Source of the DNA: Branchiostoma floridae
Lineage: Eukaryota; Chordata; Leptocardii; Amphioxiformes; Branchiostomatidae
NCBI RefSeq assembly: GCF_000003815.2
Contig: NW_023365749.1
Span: 257,618-321,617 of the forward strand
Length of the DNA: 64,000 bases
Reading direction: 5' to 3'
In this document: positions 43,232 through 55,400 of the stretch, piece after piece
How positions within the stretch are numbered: the stretch's first letter is position 1
How the letters are laid out: each line of letters begins with the position of its first letter
Position numbers and translations under genes: made by a program
The notes under the pieces: generated by a model
What the model was told of the DNA's origin: nothing
Database searches by the model: none
The model's input: only the letters and a program-made list of their open reading frames with translations

Positions 43232-46052
43232 TCAGACCAGGACTGCCGAGACTCTGTTACACACCACCAGCCAGAACGTGATGCCAACTGCTCCTAAACA
43301 GGGAAAAAACATGTCAATTAGACAAATGTTCATTCATGACTAGTTTCCTCAGATGACAGAGTTTTAATACAATGCTAAACTTCCAACACAAAAGTATGCA
43401 TGAATCAAATTTGTTGCCTTCTTCAGGATCAATGGGCTAATGACCAATTACTTCAGAACTTGCATAGGTTACAACCCCGTGATCTTATTAGCATGCAATC
43501 TTGCAGATACATGACATCAGAAATTGGTCAAACAAGCCAGGGAGTTTAAAAAGCCCAACGTCTCGCAAGTTTACGTTCTGAAGTGATTGGTCATCAGTAT
43601 TCATCCTGAAGAAGGCGACAGCGGTTGTTGAGAATTTGATCCATGTAAACTTTTGTGTTGGAAGAAAGTTTATCATTGTACTATGATTACTACCAACACT
43701 GATGAGCCATGAAAAGATGACTGAGTTCTTGGTACACATGTTTCAGTGACCATGACACCTTGTTTAGGGCAATACTATCTGGCTCTACTTTGCATTGCAA
43801 CACTCAGTATTGCCCTGACTGAGGAAGTGACAGATGGTCACCGAAATATCAGCTCTCAAAACGATCGGTTCTGTACAATATCACTGTTTGATATCTAGAC
43901 ATACATTCCTTATCAACAAAACACAAGCAAATATTAAGCTCCTTCAGACAAAAAAGCAGGTCTATAAAAGACCCATGTCTACCTGAAACACCAGATGGAA
44001 ATGCAACGAGGCCCCCTAGCGGGTAGAGCCAATCTGCAGGCAGCAGGAGGACGGGTTCTCGTCTGTATCTCCACATCAATGACATCATCAGGAGGCCCTG
44101 GAGATGTCAAAGGTCAAGGGTCAGGAAATCAACATGAGCTACTTGTGTCCAACTAAGTTACAGAGAATTAAATGAAAAATTGACGAATGAATGGATATTG
44201 TTGCATAATTGTGTAGAGAGCAAGTTACTCTCTTTAACAAATTTAGCAAGATTACCTAATAGTACACATTCAAACAATTTACTTGTAGTAGTAGCACTAG
44301 TAGTATCCATAAACATCAGAATACAATTATGGATCATAAGCATAATAAAATACTCACATAGCAGATATAGAAAACAGCTGATATCGCCCAGGACACTTTT
44401 ATGGCCAGTGTCGACTTATCTCTGCCTGAAAATAATCAAGAATAATCTTAAAAATATCCTTGAAGTGACACCTTAATTTGTAGGACTGATTCATTGATTC
44501 ATTCATTGATCATTTGGTAGCCTTGACCAGCCTCATTACTCAACACAATGGGTACCTACTGGCTGCAAATACACTAGGTATTATCCTTATTATTATTAAT
44601 ATTATATTAGATTGTATGTTTGGCTAAGCTGGTCCCTGATCTTGCTTATTCTGCAATGAAGCCATGCATATTTGATTGACAGATGAATTGAAGAGATTGA
44701 TTGATTGATTGACTCACTCACTGACTCACTCACTGACTGACGGACTGAGACTTACTAGTACTAGTACCTGTCTGATCTGACTGACTGCTGACTGACTGAC
44801 TAAGACTAACCTGTCTGACTGACTGACTAAGACTAACCTGTCTATTTTATCTGGTCCCTGACTGACTGACTGATTGACTGCTGACTGACTGACTGCTGAC
44901 TGACTGACTGAGACTAACCTGTCTGTTTGATCTGACTGACTGACTCACTCACTGACTGACTCATTGACTGACTGACTCAGAGACTGGTGGACTGAGACTT
45001 ACCTGTCTGATCTGACTGACTGACTGACTAAGACTAACCTGTCTGACTGACTGACTAAGACTAACCTGTCTATTTTATCTGGTCCCTGACTGACTGACTG
45101 ACTGCTGACTGACTGACTGAGACTAACCTGTCTGTTTGATCTGGTCCCTGATCTTGCTAATCTTGCGCTGCAGGCGGGCATGTCTGGGGAACTCATCCTT
45201 GATGCTGACCGAGTCCTGCTCCATCGTCAGTCGCTGTAACTCCTCCTTCAGCTGCCTCACTCCTTCTGTCTCTCTCTGCAGATAGCTCAGCACCTGCACA
45301 AAGCAGGAGAAAGATACTGTAAACGCAGAAGCTTTCGCGGTGGTTCAATGTTTGCAGTTTTCGCGGTGGCCACTTCAACACGAACCTAAAACCACCGAAA
45401 ACATTTTTCCATGGCAGTAAGAGACTACAGTGCATGGTGCTACCGCGAAATTAAAACACCGCGAAAAGTCCCTTTTCCCGCTACCGCAAAATTAAATCCC
45501 TGCATTTACAGTACATGATCAGTTCACTTCATCCTCGTTGTGCAAGGTGCCACTAAAATACATGTAGATGTACAGATTATTTCATCATCATCATCTGCGA
45601 TGTTGTAGTCAGCCTGGCCATTTTGTGGCTTTGTAAGAAATGATTGCTGCCATCCCAGGTCTTTGAGCATTTTATTTACATGCATTGGCCGGTCGTAGTT
45701 ACATACACGATACCTGGCTGCTCATGACAACGAAAGAACAATAATTTACAAGGACGAAAGAACTAGAGGACGAAACATCTAGATGACGAAAAGATCTGAT
45801 AGCTAATTGCGAAATCTACTGTATTTTTCGCAAACCACAAAATTTATGCCCCCCCCCCCCCCCCCTCTCCTCAACTTCAAATCTCTAAATCTTACGAACA
45901 CCAGAGAACTACATAGCTATATTTATTGCAGGTACAATGTTGATCACATCTGCTTCTAAACTCACCAGTTTGGCTGCCGCTGGTGTCAGTTTCTTGGCTA
46001 AACCAAACAAATAAACGGCGAGAAATATCAAAACAGCGAAAAGTACGGCCAT
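43232..46052 (-). CDS. GET1: GET1/WRB, tail-anchored protein insertion receptor subunit, five exons, 165 aa
   Basis: Exons 46052-45966, 45293-45128, 44425-44358, 44097-43983 and 43293-43232 join in phase. The first hydrophobic segment (VLFAVLIFLAVYLFGLAKKL) leads into a charged cytosolic coiled coil (SIKDEFPRHARLQRKISKIR), matching the human WRB stretch around DEFARYARLERKINK. Two further membrane segments follow: SWAISAVFYICYGLLMMSLM and VGITFWLVVCNRVSAVLV, with WLYPLGGLVAFPSGVSG between them as in WRB. In vertebrates WRB pairs with CAMLG in the ER membrane and receives tail-anchored proteins from the TRC40/GET3 ATPase; this is inferred here. Human WRB is 174 residues. For exon 3, two in-phase acceptors exist six bases apart; I chose the upstream one because it gives the same spacing as human WRB. 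The exon 2 donor is copied in a minisatellite. APEX1 starts 422 bp away on the other strand. Confidence 0.92.
43378..43672. mobile_element. Inverted-repeat element in the last GET1 intron 4
   Basis: AACTTCCAACACAAAAGTAT, GCATGAATCAAATT, GCCTTCTTCAGGAT and TGACCAATTACTTCAGAA on the left are answered in inverted order by TTCTGAAGTGATTGGTCA, ATCCTGAAGAAGGC, AATTTGATCCATG and ACTTTTGTGTTGGAAG on the right. The right arm contains a degenerate hammerhead-like motif at 43606-43634. Confidence 0.75.
43819..43846 (+). ncRNA. Second hammerhead-like core
   Basis: CTGAGGA (fits CUGANGA), A, stem GTGAC/GTCAC with loop AGATG, C, then GAAA. The blocks and order match the hammerhead catalytic core. As in the copy at 29478, one unpaired base precedes the stem. 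A TATCA segment after GAAA can pair with TGATA about 45 bases further on, followed by TC, but no matching stem I is seen. Probably a decayed retroelement ribozyme. Confidence 0.35.
44690..45128. repeat. (GACT)n minisatellite carrying copies of the GET1 exon 2 donor
   Basis: A GACT/CTGA-rich array is punctuated by about seven copies of AGACTAACCTGTCT or AGACTTACCTGTCT. On the minus strand these read AGACAG|GTTAGT or AGACAG|GTAAGT, identical or superior to the real exon 2 donor. Two copies (about 44829-44860 and 45060-45090) also include exon sequence (GGGACCAGATAAAATAGACA G). Confidence 0.85.
45312..45516. mobile_element. Palindromic MITE (CTGTAAATGCAG family)
   Basis: Ends TACTGTAAACGCAG and CTGCATTTACAGTA are inverted, with TA duplicated. 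The interior has TTTCGCGGTGG against CCACCG and ACCGCGAAA words. A second copy is at 49033-49275. It lies in GET1 intron 1. Confidence 0.8.
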
Positions 46053-46473
46053 TTTGGTTTGGTAAATACCATTGAAAGAAGGGGTTTAAATTGAAGTCAA
46101 AAAACTCTACTTTCTGGTAAAACATTAAACGTTTTGAAAAATATAAATCTATTAAGAAAAGAAAAAAGTTTATATAAAAGGGAAAAAACGAATTTCAGTG
46201 GAATTTTTGAAGATTATTTCAACCTCAGGCCATCCCTTCATGAAAAATGTAATCGTCTGTACAGTTCAAAGGTTATCCAGGCGACCAATGAGAGGCGAGT
46301 ATTTCCCCCACGCGGGAGACACACATCACCTTTGTTTGGGCAGGTCCAGGCGAGATCTCCACTGTTTTTTTGTCCCAAATTTTGCCGGTTTTTTCTCAAA
46401 AGTCGTCACGACGATCGCCTTAACCGTTCGCACTGCCGTGTCCAGGTGCAGAGGAGCGCTCTATCTTCCAGTC
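46053..46473. promoter_or_regulatory. Bidirectional promoter region between GET1 and APEX1
   Basis: The two start codons (GET1 at 46052 on minus, APEX1 at 46474 on plus) are 421 bases apart and divergent. A CCAAT box lies at 46285-46289, and no TATA box is convincing on either side. Short head-to-head spacing of two housekeeping genes suggests a shared TATA-less promoter. The exact start sites cannot be read from sequence. Confidence 0.55.
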
Positions 46474-49400
46474 ATGCCGAAAAGAAAGGTGAGAGTCGCT
46501 TACAAATGTTAGCTGGAATTTGTCATTTTATTTCCACAAAAATTTGTCATTTACATAATATCGTTCCCTTCTCGATTTTACTGTTTTCTTATGTAAACGA
46601 TGGTTGCAGACGAGCTGGCCACCGGTTGTCGTGCACCGAAGGAAGGCAAATGGCAAGGAAATGTCCAACTCAAAGTCTTTATTCCATTCCTGTAAGGCCT
46701 CACAAATGGTTCCAGGTATCGGCAGCACTACTCTCAAACTATAGCAAAGTGTCCGGTCTAAAGTCTCTGCTACTGCTCACTTCTGCTCGGCTGTTTGAGA
46801 GTGGTCCCGGAGTCAGGCTTTCCGCCTTCCTGACTGAAGAAATTTCCTAAGTTTCAGCTTTTATTTCCTTGACTTTTAGGATCCTCCCCCTGGCCAAATC
46901 TGAATAACAAATGTGAATTCCCCGATTTTGGTTGGTTAGAAATATGCAGAGCAGAAGTGACAGTTCATCAGAAACGGATCTTTTCCAGTTACAATTTGAC
47001 TGACATTTTGCTGCGAAATAGTGTCAAAACCCCCATTTTCCCATTTATGTTCATTAAATTGCTGATACCGTAAGGTCAGAGGTCTGGTTCACGAACTCAC
47101 TGACCAGGTCACTACACACCCTGTTACCCCCTGCAATACTGTAATCGTGAAACCCGGATCAATTTCTAACACTCAACAGTCATGTCATACATCGATCACC
47201 TAGGACCCGTCCATACCAAAGTAGGGAGAGTTTACAAAGGGTAGCTAATGCTTGCTGCCATACCTGGTAGGAATACAAGACTTTTCACTCAGTAAAATTA
47301 GTCATACAAGAAAAGAATAAGTACATAAAATAATTGTCTCGCACATGTCAGTCTTTCACATCGTTCCGATCTAACACTGGGTTGTTTGCTGATGTTTCAA
47401 AGTCTATTTTGCTAGATCGTGGCTTCTGAGTAGACTATGGTGACGTCGGGCATCTCAAGTATCTATCTCTTAATTGGATGTGACCCCTGCTTTGGTTGAG
47501 GTCACTGTTGGCCCGGGACTAGGTCTATTCAGCCTTCCCTGTCAATCACTGGAGACCACCGGAGGAAGTCTCCTAGGTTACAACTGGTATCCTTACTTGT
47601 CAAAAGATAACATTCGGTAGGAAAGTATAGCACACATTCAGTGATTACTGTACTTATAACACTTACAAGATATTACATTTCTTCTAGATTTCATCAACAA
47701 CTTTAAGAATGGGCGACTTTTAACATATGTCTGTCCTAAGTCTTAGGCGATCTTAGGAACCTGTGCTGTATGCCCCCATTCTGTCTTCGATTGAGATATC
47801 TCCTTACCACGCTCGGGTTTGTGCAGTCAACGACCTGATAACGTACCATAACTAATTATTATTTCTAGAACTACCAAGCATCAGACTAGAGCCCCAGCCT
47901 GGGAATGGTGGCAGTGAAGAAGTTCAAATGAACTGGCTTTCCCTCCGCAGGTTCTCAAACCCAGCAGAGTCCTTATCTGTCAAAGGATCGTTTTAGAAGA
48001 CGTATGTCGGCCCAGCTCTTGTCATCTGCGTGTTGGCTTATCAGCTATCGCTAATCGGTCATTTGAGATAACACCCTCGCCCACAATCTGGTGTAAATGG
48101 ATGGGCCGAAGTAAGTAAATACTTTGGGAGACAGCTATCATTACATCAAGCAGGCCTAGCTTGCTAGGGCTTGCTTACACTTATGTTTGGATTTATTTGT
48201 TGCTGTTTTTATATAGCATCCATCAACAACAACAACAACAATAATAATAATAATCTAGTTAATGGTTATGATAATAATAATGATAATAAATAACCATCCA
48301 GTTGATAATGATGAAAATGATAATGATAATGAAAATATTTGTAATGTTATTACGTAATGATAATATTGATTTTAATGCATATTCATTACCCAGATGATAA
48401 ATACATGGTGTAATGATTATCATGACAGAAAAAAATGATAATAACAACATTGACAATTGACAATAAATCTACCATAACACTAATTCCTACGCAATTGTTT
48501 TCCGCACATGTAAGTTCTAGTAGCTTCCTTTCTCTTCTTAAAAGACATGGCGACATAGTTACACACTTTGTCAATTGTATTAAACATTTACCTGTACAGG
48601 GTCCTCCCCAGAGGATGGAATAACAGAGGCCCTTCACTATACTCCTAGCCAGCTCCACTATACTACTTTTCAAATTTAGTGGGTTTCTTCCCTATTTTCT
48701 TTGTTAGTTTTGCTAAAATTAATGACAATTCACAGATTTTTGTGCCAAGTGGCATCACTTTTCCAGTCAGCATTGTCTGCAAAAACTTATGAATGAGGGA
48801 TGATCAAAACAATAGTCGTTTTGCCACTTCACAACAAAGGAATCACAACAATATATTATAATTGTAGTATTTGACACCCTCTGTCATTGCAAAATGAACC
48901 CAATTTAATGAATGCGCAGCGCGTTGGTGCGGGTTATTTTTGCCAGCCCCTCCAAAATTCTGGAAAGAACCCTGCCAGTAGTACATAACATCAAGTATGA
49001 TCCTGCTTTGATATTGCCCTTATTATGGGCCCACCGAACTACTGTAAATGCAGAAATTTCGCGGTGGTTTAATGTCAGCGTTTTTTGCGGTGGCCGCTTT
49101 ATCGTGAACTTAAAACCACCGCAAACATTTTTGTATGGCAGTAACTTGAGTAAGAGACTACAGTGCATCATCCAGGTGCTACCGCGAATTAAAACCATCG
49201 CAAAAAGTCATTTTCCCTGCTACCAAAAAATTGAATCCCTAGTTCCCTACAAACTTAAATGCATTTACTGTAACTAGCTGGCTGCCCGGTCCGGTCTGGC
49301 ACCCAGGGTAGCCTGTGACCCACTTGTATTGTATTGTTTACAATCCGAATAAAGTCTAAGTATCACAGATTCTCCTTCAGGTAGGACAAGACGTCCTCCA

Positions 49401-52400
49401 TCATGCCCCTGCCCGCCTCAGACCACCTGAAGTCCTGGAACTGACCGTGGTAGCCGGTCTTGTAGTGTAACATCTTCACCTTGACTCCAGCTCGCTCAAG
49501 ACGCTTGGCGTAGAAAATAGCATGGTCTCGGATTATGTCGTACTCCATGGCTGTGATGAACGTAGGTGGGAGACCCCTTATGTCCTCTTCTTCAGCAAGG
49601 AGAGGTGAAACGTGCGGGTTCAGAGCCACCTCAAGATCACTGTCGCCAGCCGCTATGTCCTCCCTTTTAACATGTCTCCCTGGGGGGAGAGGGGGGAGGG
49701 CAGGGTCCACTAGGGAAGGATCAAGGAAGTTCATGTAGTGGGTACCCTCCAGCTTGGCTGGGTAAGGGTTCGCAAGTACGAGGTCGATCTTCGACCTGTT
49801 GCCGTACAGATAGAGAGAGGTGATGTAGGCTGCCTCCCATACGGACTGAACCTCACACGGGCCGTACTTGTAGGTGGATGCTGTGAGCACGAGACCCTGC
49901 GTTGAGGGGTACAGGAGGACCTGGAGTTTCAGACCAGGATTCTGTCTTTCCTGCCCCAGTTTCAATGCGACCACCGCTGAAAGGCTCCCCCCGGCACTTT
50001 CGCCAGCGATCCCAACACGAGCGGGGTCCACGTTGTACCTGTTGTAAAAAAGATAGTGATGTTACATAATTGCATTTGTAAAGGTTAAGGTACTGATGGG
50101 GGGATGGATCAAGTTGTCTTCTCGGTACCTTTCACCATCTGAGAAAATTAAACTTGTTCGCGGTAGCAGCAGGTGCACGTAAAAAACGATTTATTTGTTC
50201 AGTTATGATAAGTTCACAATGCATGCAGTTGTTACTGTGAAAACCGTGAACATTAAAAAGATCAGTATACATATAGTATTGTAAAATTACCCACATTTAA
50301 AAATTGACATGTAACTGTAAGTGTAATCCAGCCTGCGTCTTTGTGCATTTGTCTTTCCAGATATTTGTGGTCAGCATAACTTAAGAAGCTCTGGATGGAC
50401 CGTAATGATATTTGGTGTGTGCAAGGAGGTTGAAAGAGAGGACCTTGGTGTGTGGGTAGGCCTAGGGGATGCAAAGACGAAGGTCAAGATCGATTTAAGG
50501 CCCCCTGGTGTGTGATCTTGGTATTACAGCAGGTTTTTGTATTTTTCATATCTTTAGTCAAGTGGTACATCTTACTTCTGGGCGTGTCTAAGGAAATACT
50601 TGGTTGCCATCACACAGTCGTTCAGCCCAGCCGGGAACTTGTGCTCCGGTGCAAGACGGTAGCTGCAAGGAGATAGGCTTGTTACTTTTTCCTAAAGACA
50701 ACATGTGGGACCGCGTAGCACAGTGGTATCGCGTTCGGCCCGTGACCGAGAGGTTGCGGATTCGAATCCGCCTGCGTGTCACTCAGGTGAAAATGAGTAC
50801 TTAGCTTCGGCTAGGGCCGTCCCTAGAATAGGACGTTAAATGGAGGTCCCGTGTTTGGGGAGAGCCATACCCCAGGCACGTTAAACTTTAAGAACCCACC
50901 ACACGTGCGATGGAGCGGTGTGAGTGGTCCAAATCCTACAGTACCTTGGCCGCACCTGGGGCAATTACTGTCGTATTGAGGTCACCTGAGTGGCGCCGAA
51001 TGGCAGCTCGCTCCAGACCCTTGCGAATTAGCCCTGCCTATTGTAAGCTCCTCGCAATTCAGCCCGTGGCTGCAAAGAGTGAGTAGTCGGCCCACCCAAT
51101 AACAATAACAATATAGATGCACTTGATAGTTTAAAGTTCTTACCATGCCAGATGGTGTATAGGGCAGTGTCCATCTTCATGCCTTTTTTTAACCGCTGAT
51201 GTACCTTTTTTTACCAACAATTTTTTTGGTCACAGGATTAGCCAGCAGGTACTGTAATTCTTGATTTTATAACGATAACTTGATTTTAGCATTTTTAGCA
51301 CCCACTAGTTGAGCGCTAAATTTTCATTGTAATGTAGCGACTTTATCATTACGCGAATTCACCCCCGGCCCCCCTCCCTCTTGCCACCGCACTGATAGTA
51401 ACGTCACTAGACTATGAGTATAATGCTTCCCAGGAAAGTGACTTGATATACATGTACATGTAGTAGTCATCGAGTCATATACACTGAAAAAAGTACTTAC
51501 TCGACTGAGACGACCACAGCACCCAGCTCTAAGGCAAGATGGGATGTGATGTGGAAGCAACTAGCTGTAAAGAGTACAAGAAAATTGGGCTGTAATAATC
51601 AAAGGTTTATTCAATAATTCAATCAACCACATACATAGGAAACTACTATCCGGATATTTGAAATAAAATAAGTTTAAGTTAAAAAATCTGGATGGTACCC
51701 AGGCTAAACTGGTGCCTTACCTGCACTGCCAAAACAAAACGCCCCACCGTGGATGTAAACCAGTCCTGGGACGGCGCTCCGCTTCTCTGCAGACTGTGGT
51801 TCTAACACCATGACCTTGACTCCATCGAAGGTCGTCTCCGTGACCTTCAGGAGTGACTCTGGAACAGTCAATATGGCTTCTTGGTGTCGGGACATGTACT
51901 TCCAAACTGCCCGTAGAAAGTGGACGATAGTTGTCAAACCGAAGAACTCCAGCACTGCTCCCTACACGCATACATACGGAAATGGGAATTTTTGTTAGCC
52001 TGACTACATTTGTACACCGTGTTCCTATCAGCCTGCCCAATTGGCTTCAATTAATCCTGCCAATGAGAAATGGTATAAGTTAACACAAAAGCTAGGATTT
52101 TATGCCTAGAAGATGGGATAGCTGGCATACATGTAGTTGCTGTGTGAAGCAGAGCCTACAGTGGCATAAGATAGTATCATAAGCTAGGAGTGGCAAAGGA
52201 GTGTAGTCAGCCTAGGAGTGTTCATTGGCCACCGAAAGTGTTCAATGGCCACCGAAAGTGTTCATTGGCCACTGAAAGTGTTCAATGGCCTTCGGTGGCC
52301 AATGAGCACTCCTATAAGGTTGGCTACAGTTTGCTAGCTTTTGATACTATATCATTCAGTTGTGCATATGTAGCTTCAACTACTTTGGCTGCATGTACTA

Positions 52401-55400
52401 ACAGTCTGCTTGAAAATTCTACAACCTCAAAATCATTGAACTATGTTGAATGTAATCATATCATACCCTAAAGCCTGATGCCTTAAGAGGCAGTTAACTT
52501 GTTATGCAAATATGCAAAACAACCCCCCCCCCCAAGAAATATGCTAAAAATATTCAAAAAATGTAACAACAGAATATTCCAAGACAGGAATAAAAACAAA
52601 TGTACAGTTACTGTAACTGACCATGTCCACGAGAATTGTCTTCATGCGAATCGCGACTTTCCGCTTTTCCCTTTCGGAGACGCCTTCAGGTGGGACAGGT
52701 GTGTACCGCAGGTACGCCAGAACACCCAGAACACTCATCGCCATGGCAACCTCCACCCACACCATCTTTAAGGAGTTGTAGTTCACCTGAAGACTTGCGC
52801 AGTGTGTAAAACCTGTCTTACAGTCAAGCCTGACACCCTGTCATGTGAGATGTTTGCTCAGAATGTTTTGCTTGTACAAGGGGCACTTTGACAGTCCAAA
52901 GTCCAAAGGCTACAAGCTTCTAACGACCTCATGATCATATCTTGTCACTCCACTGTCCTATTAGGTCGTGGCATTCACAAATCTATCACTGGAAAACAGA
53001 ACAAGCATTTTCACGGTGGTATTAAGTTTGCTGTGAAGACTTTAAAGAACTGTTGCTGTGGTAGATAATTTAGAACTCAGTTCCCATAGAGGTGGGTTTA
53101 AGAGCACTGCACCATCCAGATTCTCACAGAGATTAGATATTGGATAAGCCTATATGAAACCATCATCTCACAATGGTTCGGACTGTAACAGTTGATCCGG
53201 CTGTATCCATAGTCTCCAAGCAGATCCTACAGTAGCATAAGTAAGATAGTATCAAAAGCTGGCAAAAGAGCATTGTCGGGCAAGGAGTGTGTATGGCTTC
53301 GGAAGCCAATGCACACTTGGCTGAACTCCTTGAAATACTGTAAGCTATATTGATGCAAGGAAATGCAAGCCATTTGAATGCATTGGAAAGTTGAATATGA
53401 TAATTGTAGATTTGAGATAATGTTGTAAAGGGAAAATTCCCTCTTTTCACACAACATAACTGGTACACAAGGAAACACATAGTATTACAACAACACAAGA
53501 AGCAAGATGATGGCAGGGTAGGAATCTCCAAGCAAATCCTATGGTAGCATAAGATAGTATCAAATGCTGGCCTATGAGTGTGTTTGGCTACATGGCAAAT
53601 GTACACCTCTTGGCTGACTACAGTCTCCTTGGCCAGTTTGGTACTATCTTATGGCCATCATAGGATCTGCTTGGAGATTGCAAAAACAAAGGGTCTTAAA
53701 TAAACACTTGTGTTTTCTGTTTCTACAGGCTGCCGGGGATGCAAAGGAATCACCCAAGAAGACCAAAGCAGAGGTCGGAGCGACGTCTTCGAAATCCGAC
53801 TTCTCCTCAAATGCTAAGACTAAGTCTGGGAAGTAAGTATGGCTTGTTAGAACTCAATGTAGAACATACTGATTTGATTGGGATATTAGCAAGGTCTTTT
53901 TAGTAGTATTGATGTAGCTGGTAGTGACAAAAGGGGAAAAGTAAATTCATGTCATGGAGTAGACTTTTTGTCTAAGGTTGCTTGTCAAATTTGGATTGTT
54001 TAATCAAAAACTTTGAATTATTTCATTGAAACAAAAAAGAAAAAAACATAAACATTGTATACCCTGGCAAAATTGATAAATTGAAACAGTTATTATTGCA
54101 TATGTAGGATATTTCATGTTGGAATGAAATTGCAACTTGGATGACAGGCCTCAATGTTACGTGACCGGTTTGACTTTCCTTTTCCGCAGACACTGGAACC
54201 TCAAAATCGCCTCGTGGAATGTGGATGGGCTGAGAGGAACTGTTAAGGTACAATATTTGACATGTACTCATCCATCCAGCATGGTAACATACATTTACAA
54301 TTCCGGGTACCATAGCTTGTTTGTAGTCCCTATAAAGTATAACAGACAACACAATCATCACCTGTTTGCTCCGAAGAAGTGTCGCTTCAAACTTTTGTCG
54401 GTAGCCACCAGTATCACAAAAGGGTTATGTCCGGTGTATCGCCAGTTTACACTTCTGCAGGCTGCCTGGCACCCACACACATGTGGTCGAATTTCCGAAT
54501 ATGGCTATACAATGTATGTGGCTGCTCCCCTTCGCCATTTGCATAAAATACAGATAAAACAGCCTTTGTTTTTATACTTAACTGTCGTATATCAGTCAGA
54601 TAGTAAACGAACACCTGCTTCTTCCGGGTTCAGCGAACATATTCTTTGTTTACGGATGAGTGCAATGATGTTACGGTTTGTGAGGAAAATCCCCCCAATA
54701 GCAAAATCAGTTTTATGGATGACATCCGCGCGCTCATTAATTTTCGCCTGATTTCAGAAAAAAAAAGAGAATTTTTTTCTTCCTTGGAGATGGTCAACAT
54801 GACAAGAAAGTACCAAAATGCAACAGTATGTTGTGTTTTAGCCTAATGATTGTACTTGTAGAAGTCACACTAGCGAGGTAGCCATTACTGTAGTTATAGA
54901 AGTGAAACCAGCTGAATAGCTGTAAAAGTGGAACCACTATGGAAGTCATGAGTGTAGTTGGCAACTTGGTAAGTAATACCAGTCTACCACAATAGTGTCA
55001 CTTTAACGACACTAGTTCACTTCTTGAATACAAAAATGAATGATTTGTTGTCAGTGCTACCATGTTTTGTCACTTAAACTCTTGTTACGTTTATGGTGTC
55101 TATTTTGAAAATTTAGCCATCTTGTTTTTTTTTTTTTACCCATCTTGTTTTTTTTCGCCCTATCTCATTATTTTTGCAATCTGCAGAGGATGTCATCCAT
55201 AAAGTTTACTTACTGTGGCCTTAGTGTGGTTCAAATGGGTCCATTATTATATTGATAGATATTTCCTCCACATGTTTCTGTCCCCAGAAAAACGGGCACG
55301 CCTACATTCCGCAGGAGGACCCAGACATCATCTGTCTCCAGGAGACCAAGTGTACCGAGAAGGACGTGCCCAAGGAGTTCACGGGCGCGGTCGAGGGTTA

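Noticed and set aside
44421..44425. Alternative acceptor for GET1 exon 3 six bases downstream
   Set aside because: Both acceptors keep the frame. I chose TTCAG with exon start 44425 because it gives the same residue spacing as human WRB; the shorter form could be a minor variant.
46134..46850. A 238-codon open frame on the plus strand over the GET1/APEX1 promoter
   Set aside because: It runs through the bidirectional promoter and the short APEX1 exon 1 in another frame, has no recognisable domain, and APEX1 exons join in phase without it.
50707..50780. A possible tRNA gene
   Set aside because: The A and B boxes are good but the acceptor stem does not pair, and the sequence continues into a SINE body and tail.
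54137..54751. A 204-codon open frame on the plus strand
   Set aside because: Only the 19 codons of APEX1 exon 3 are real (54190-54247, in its frame). The rest is intron read-through past a good GTACAA donor.
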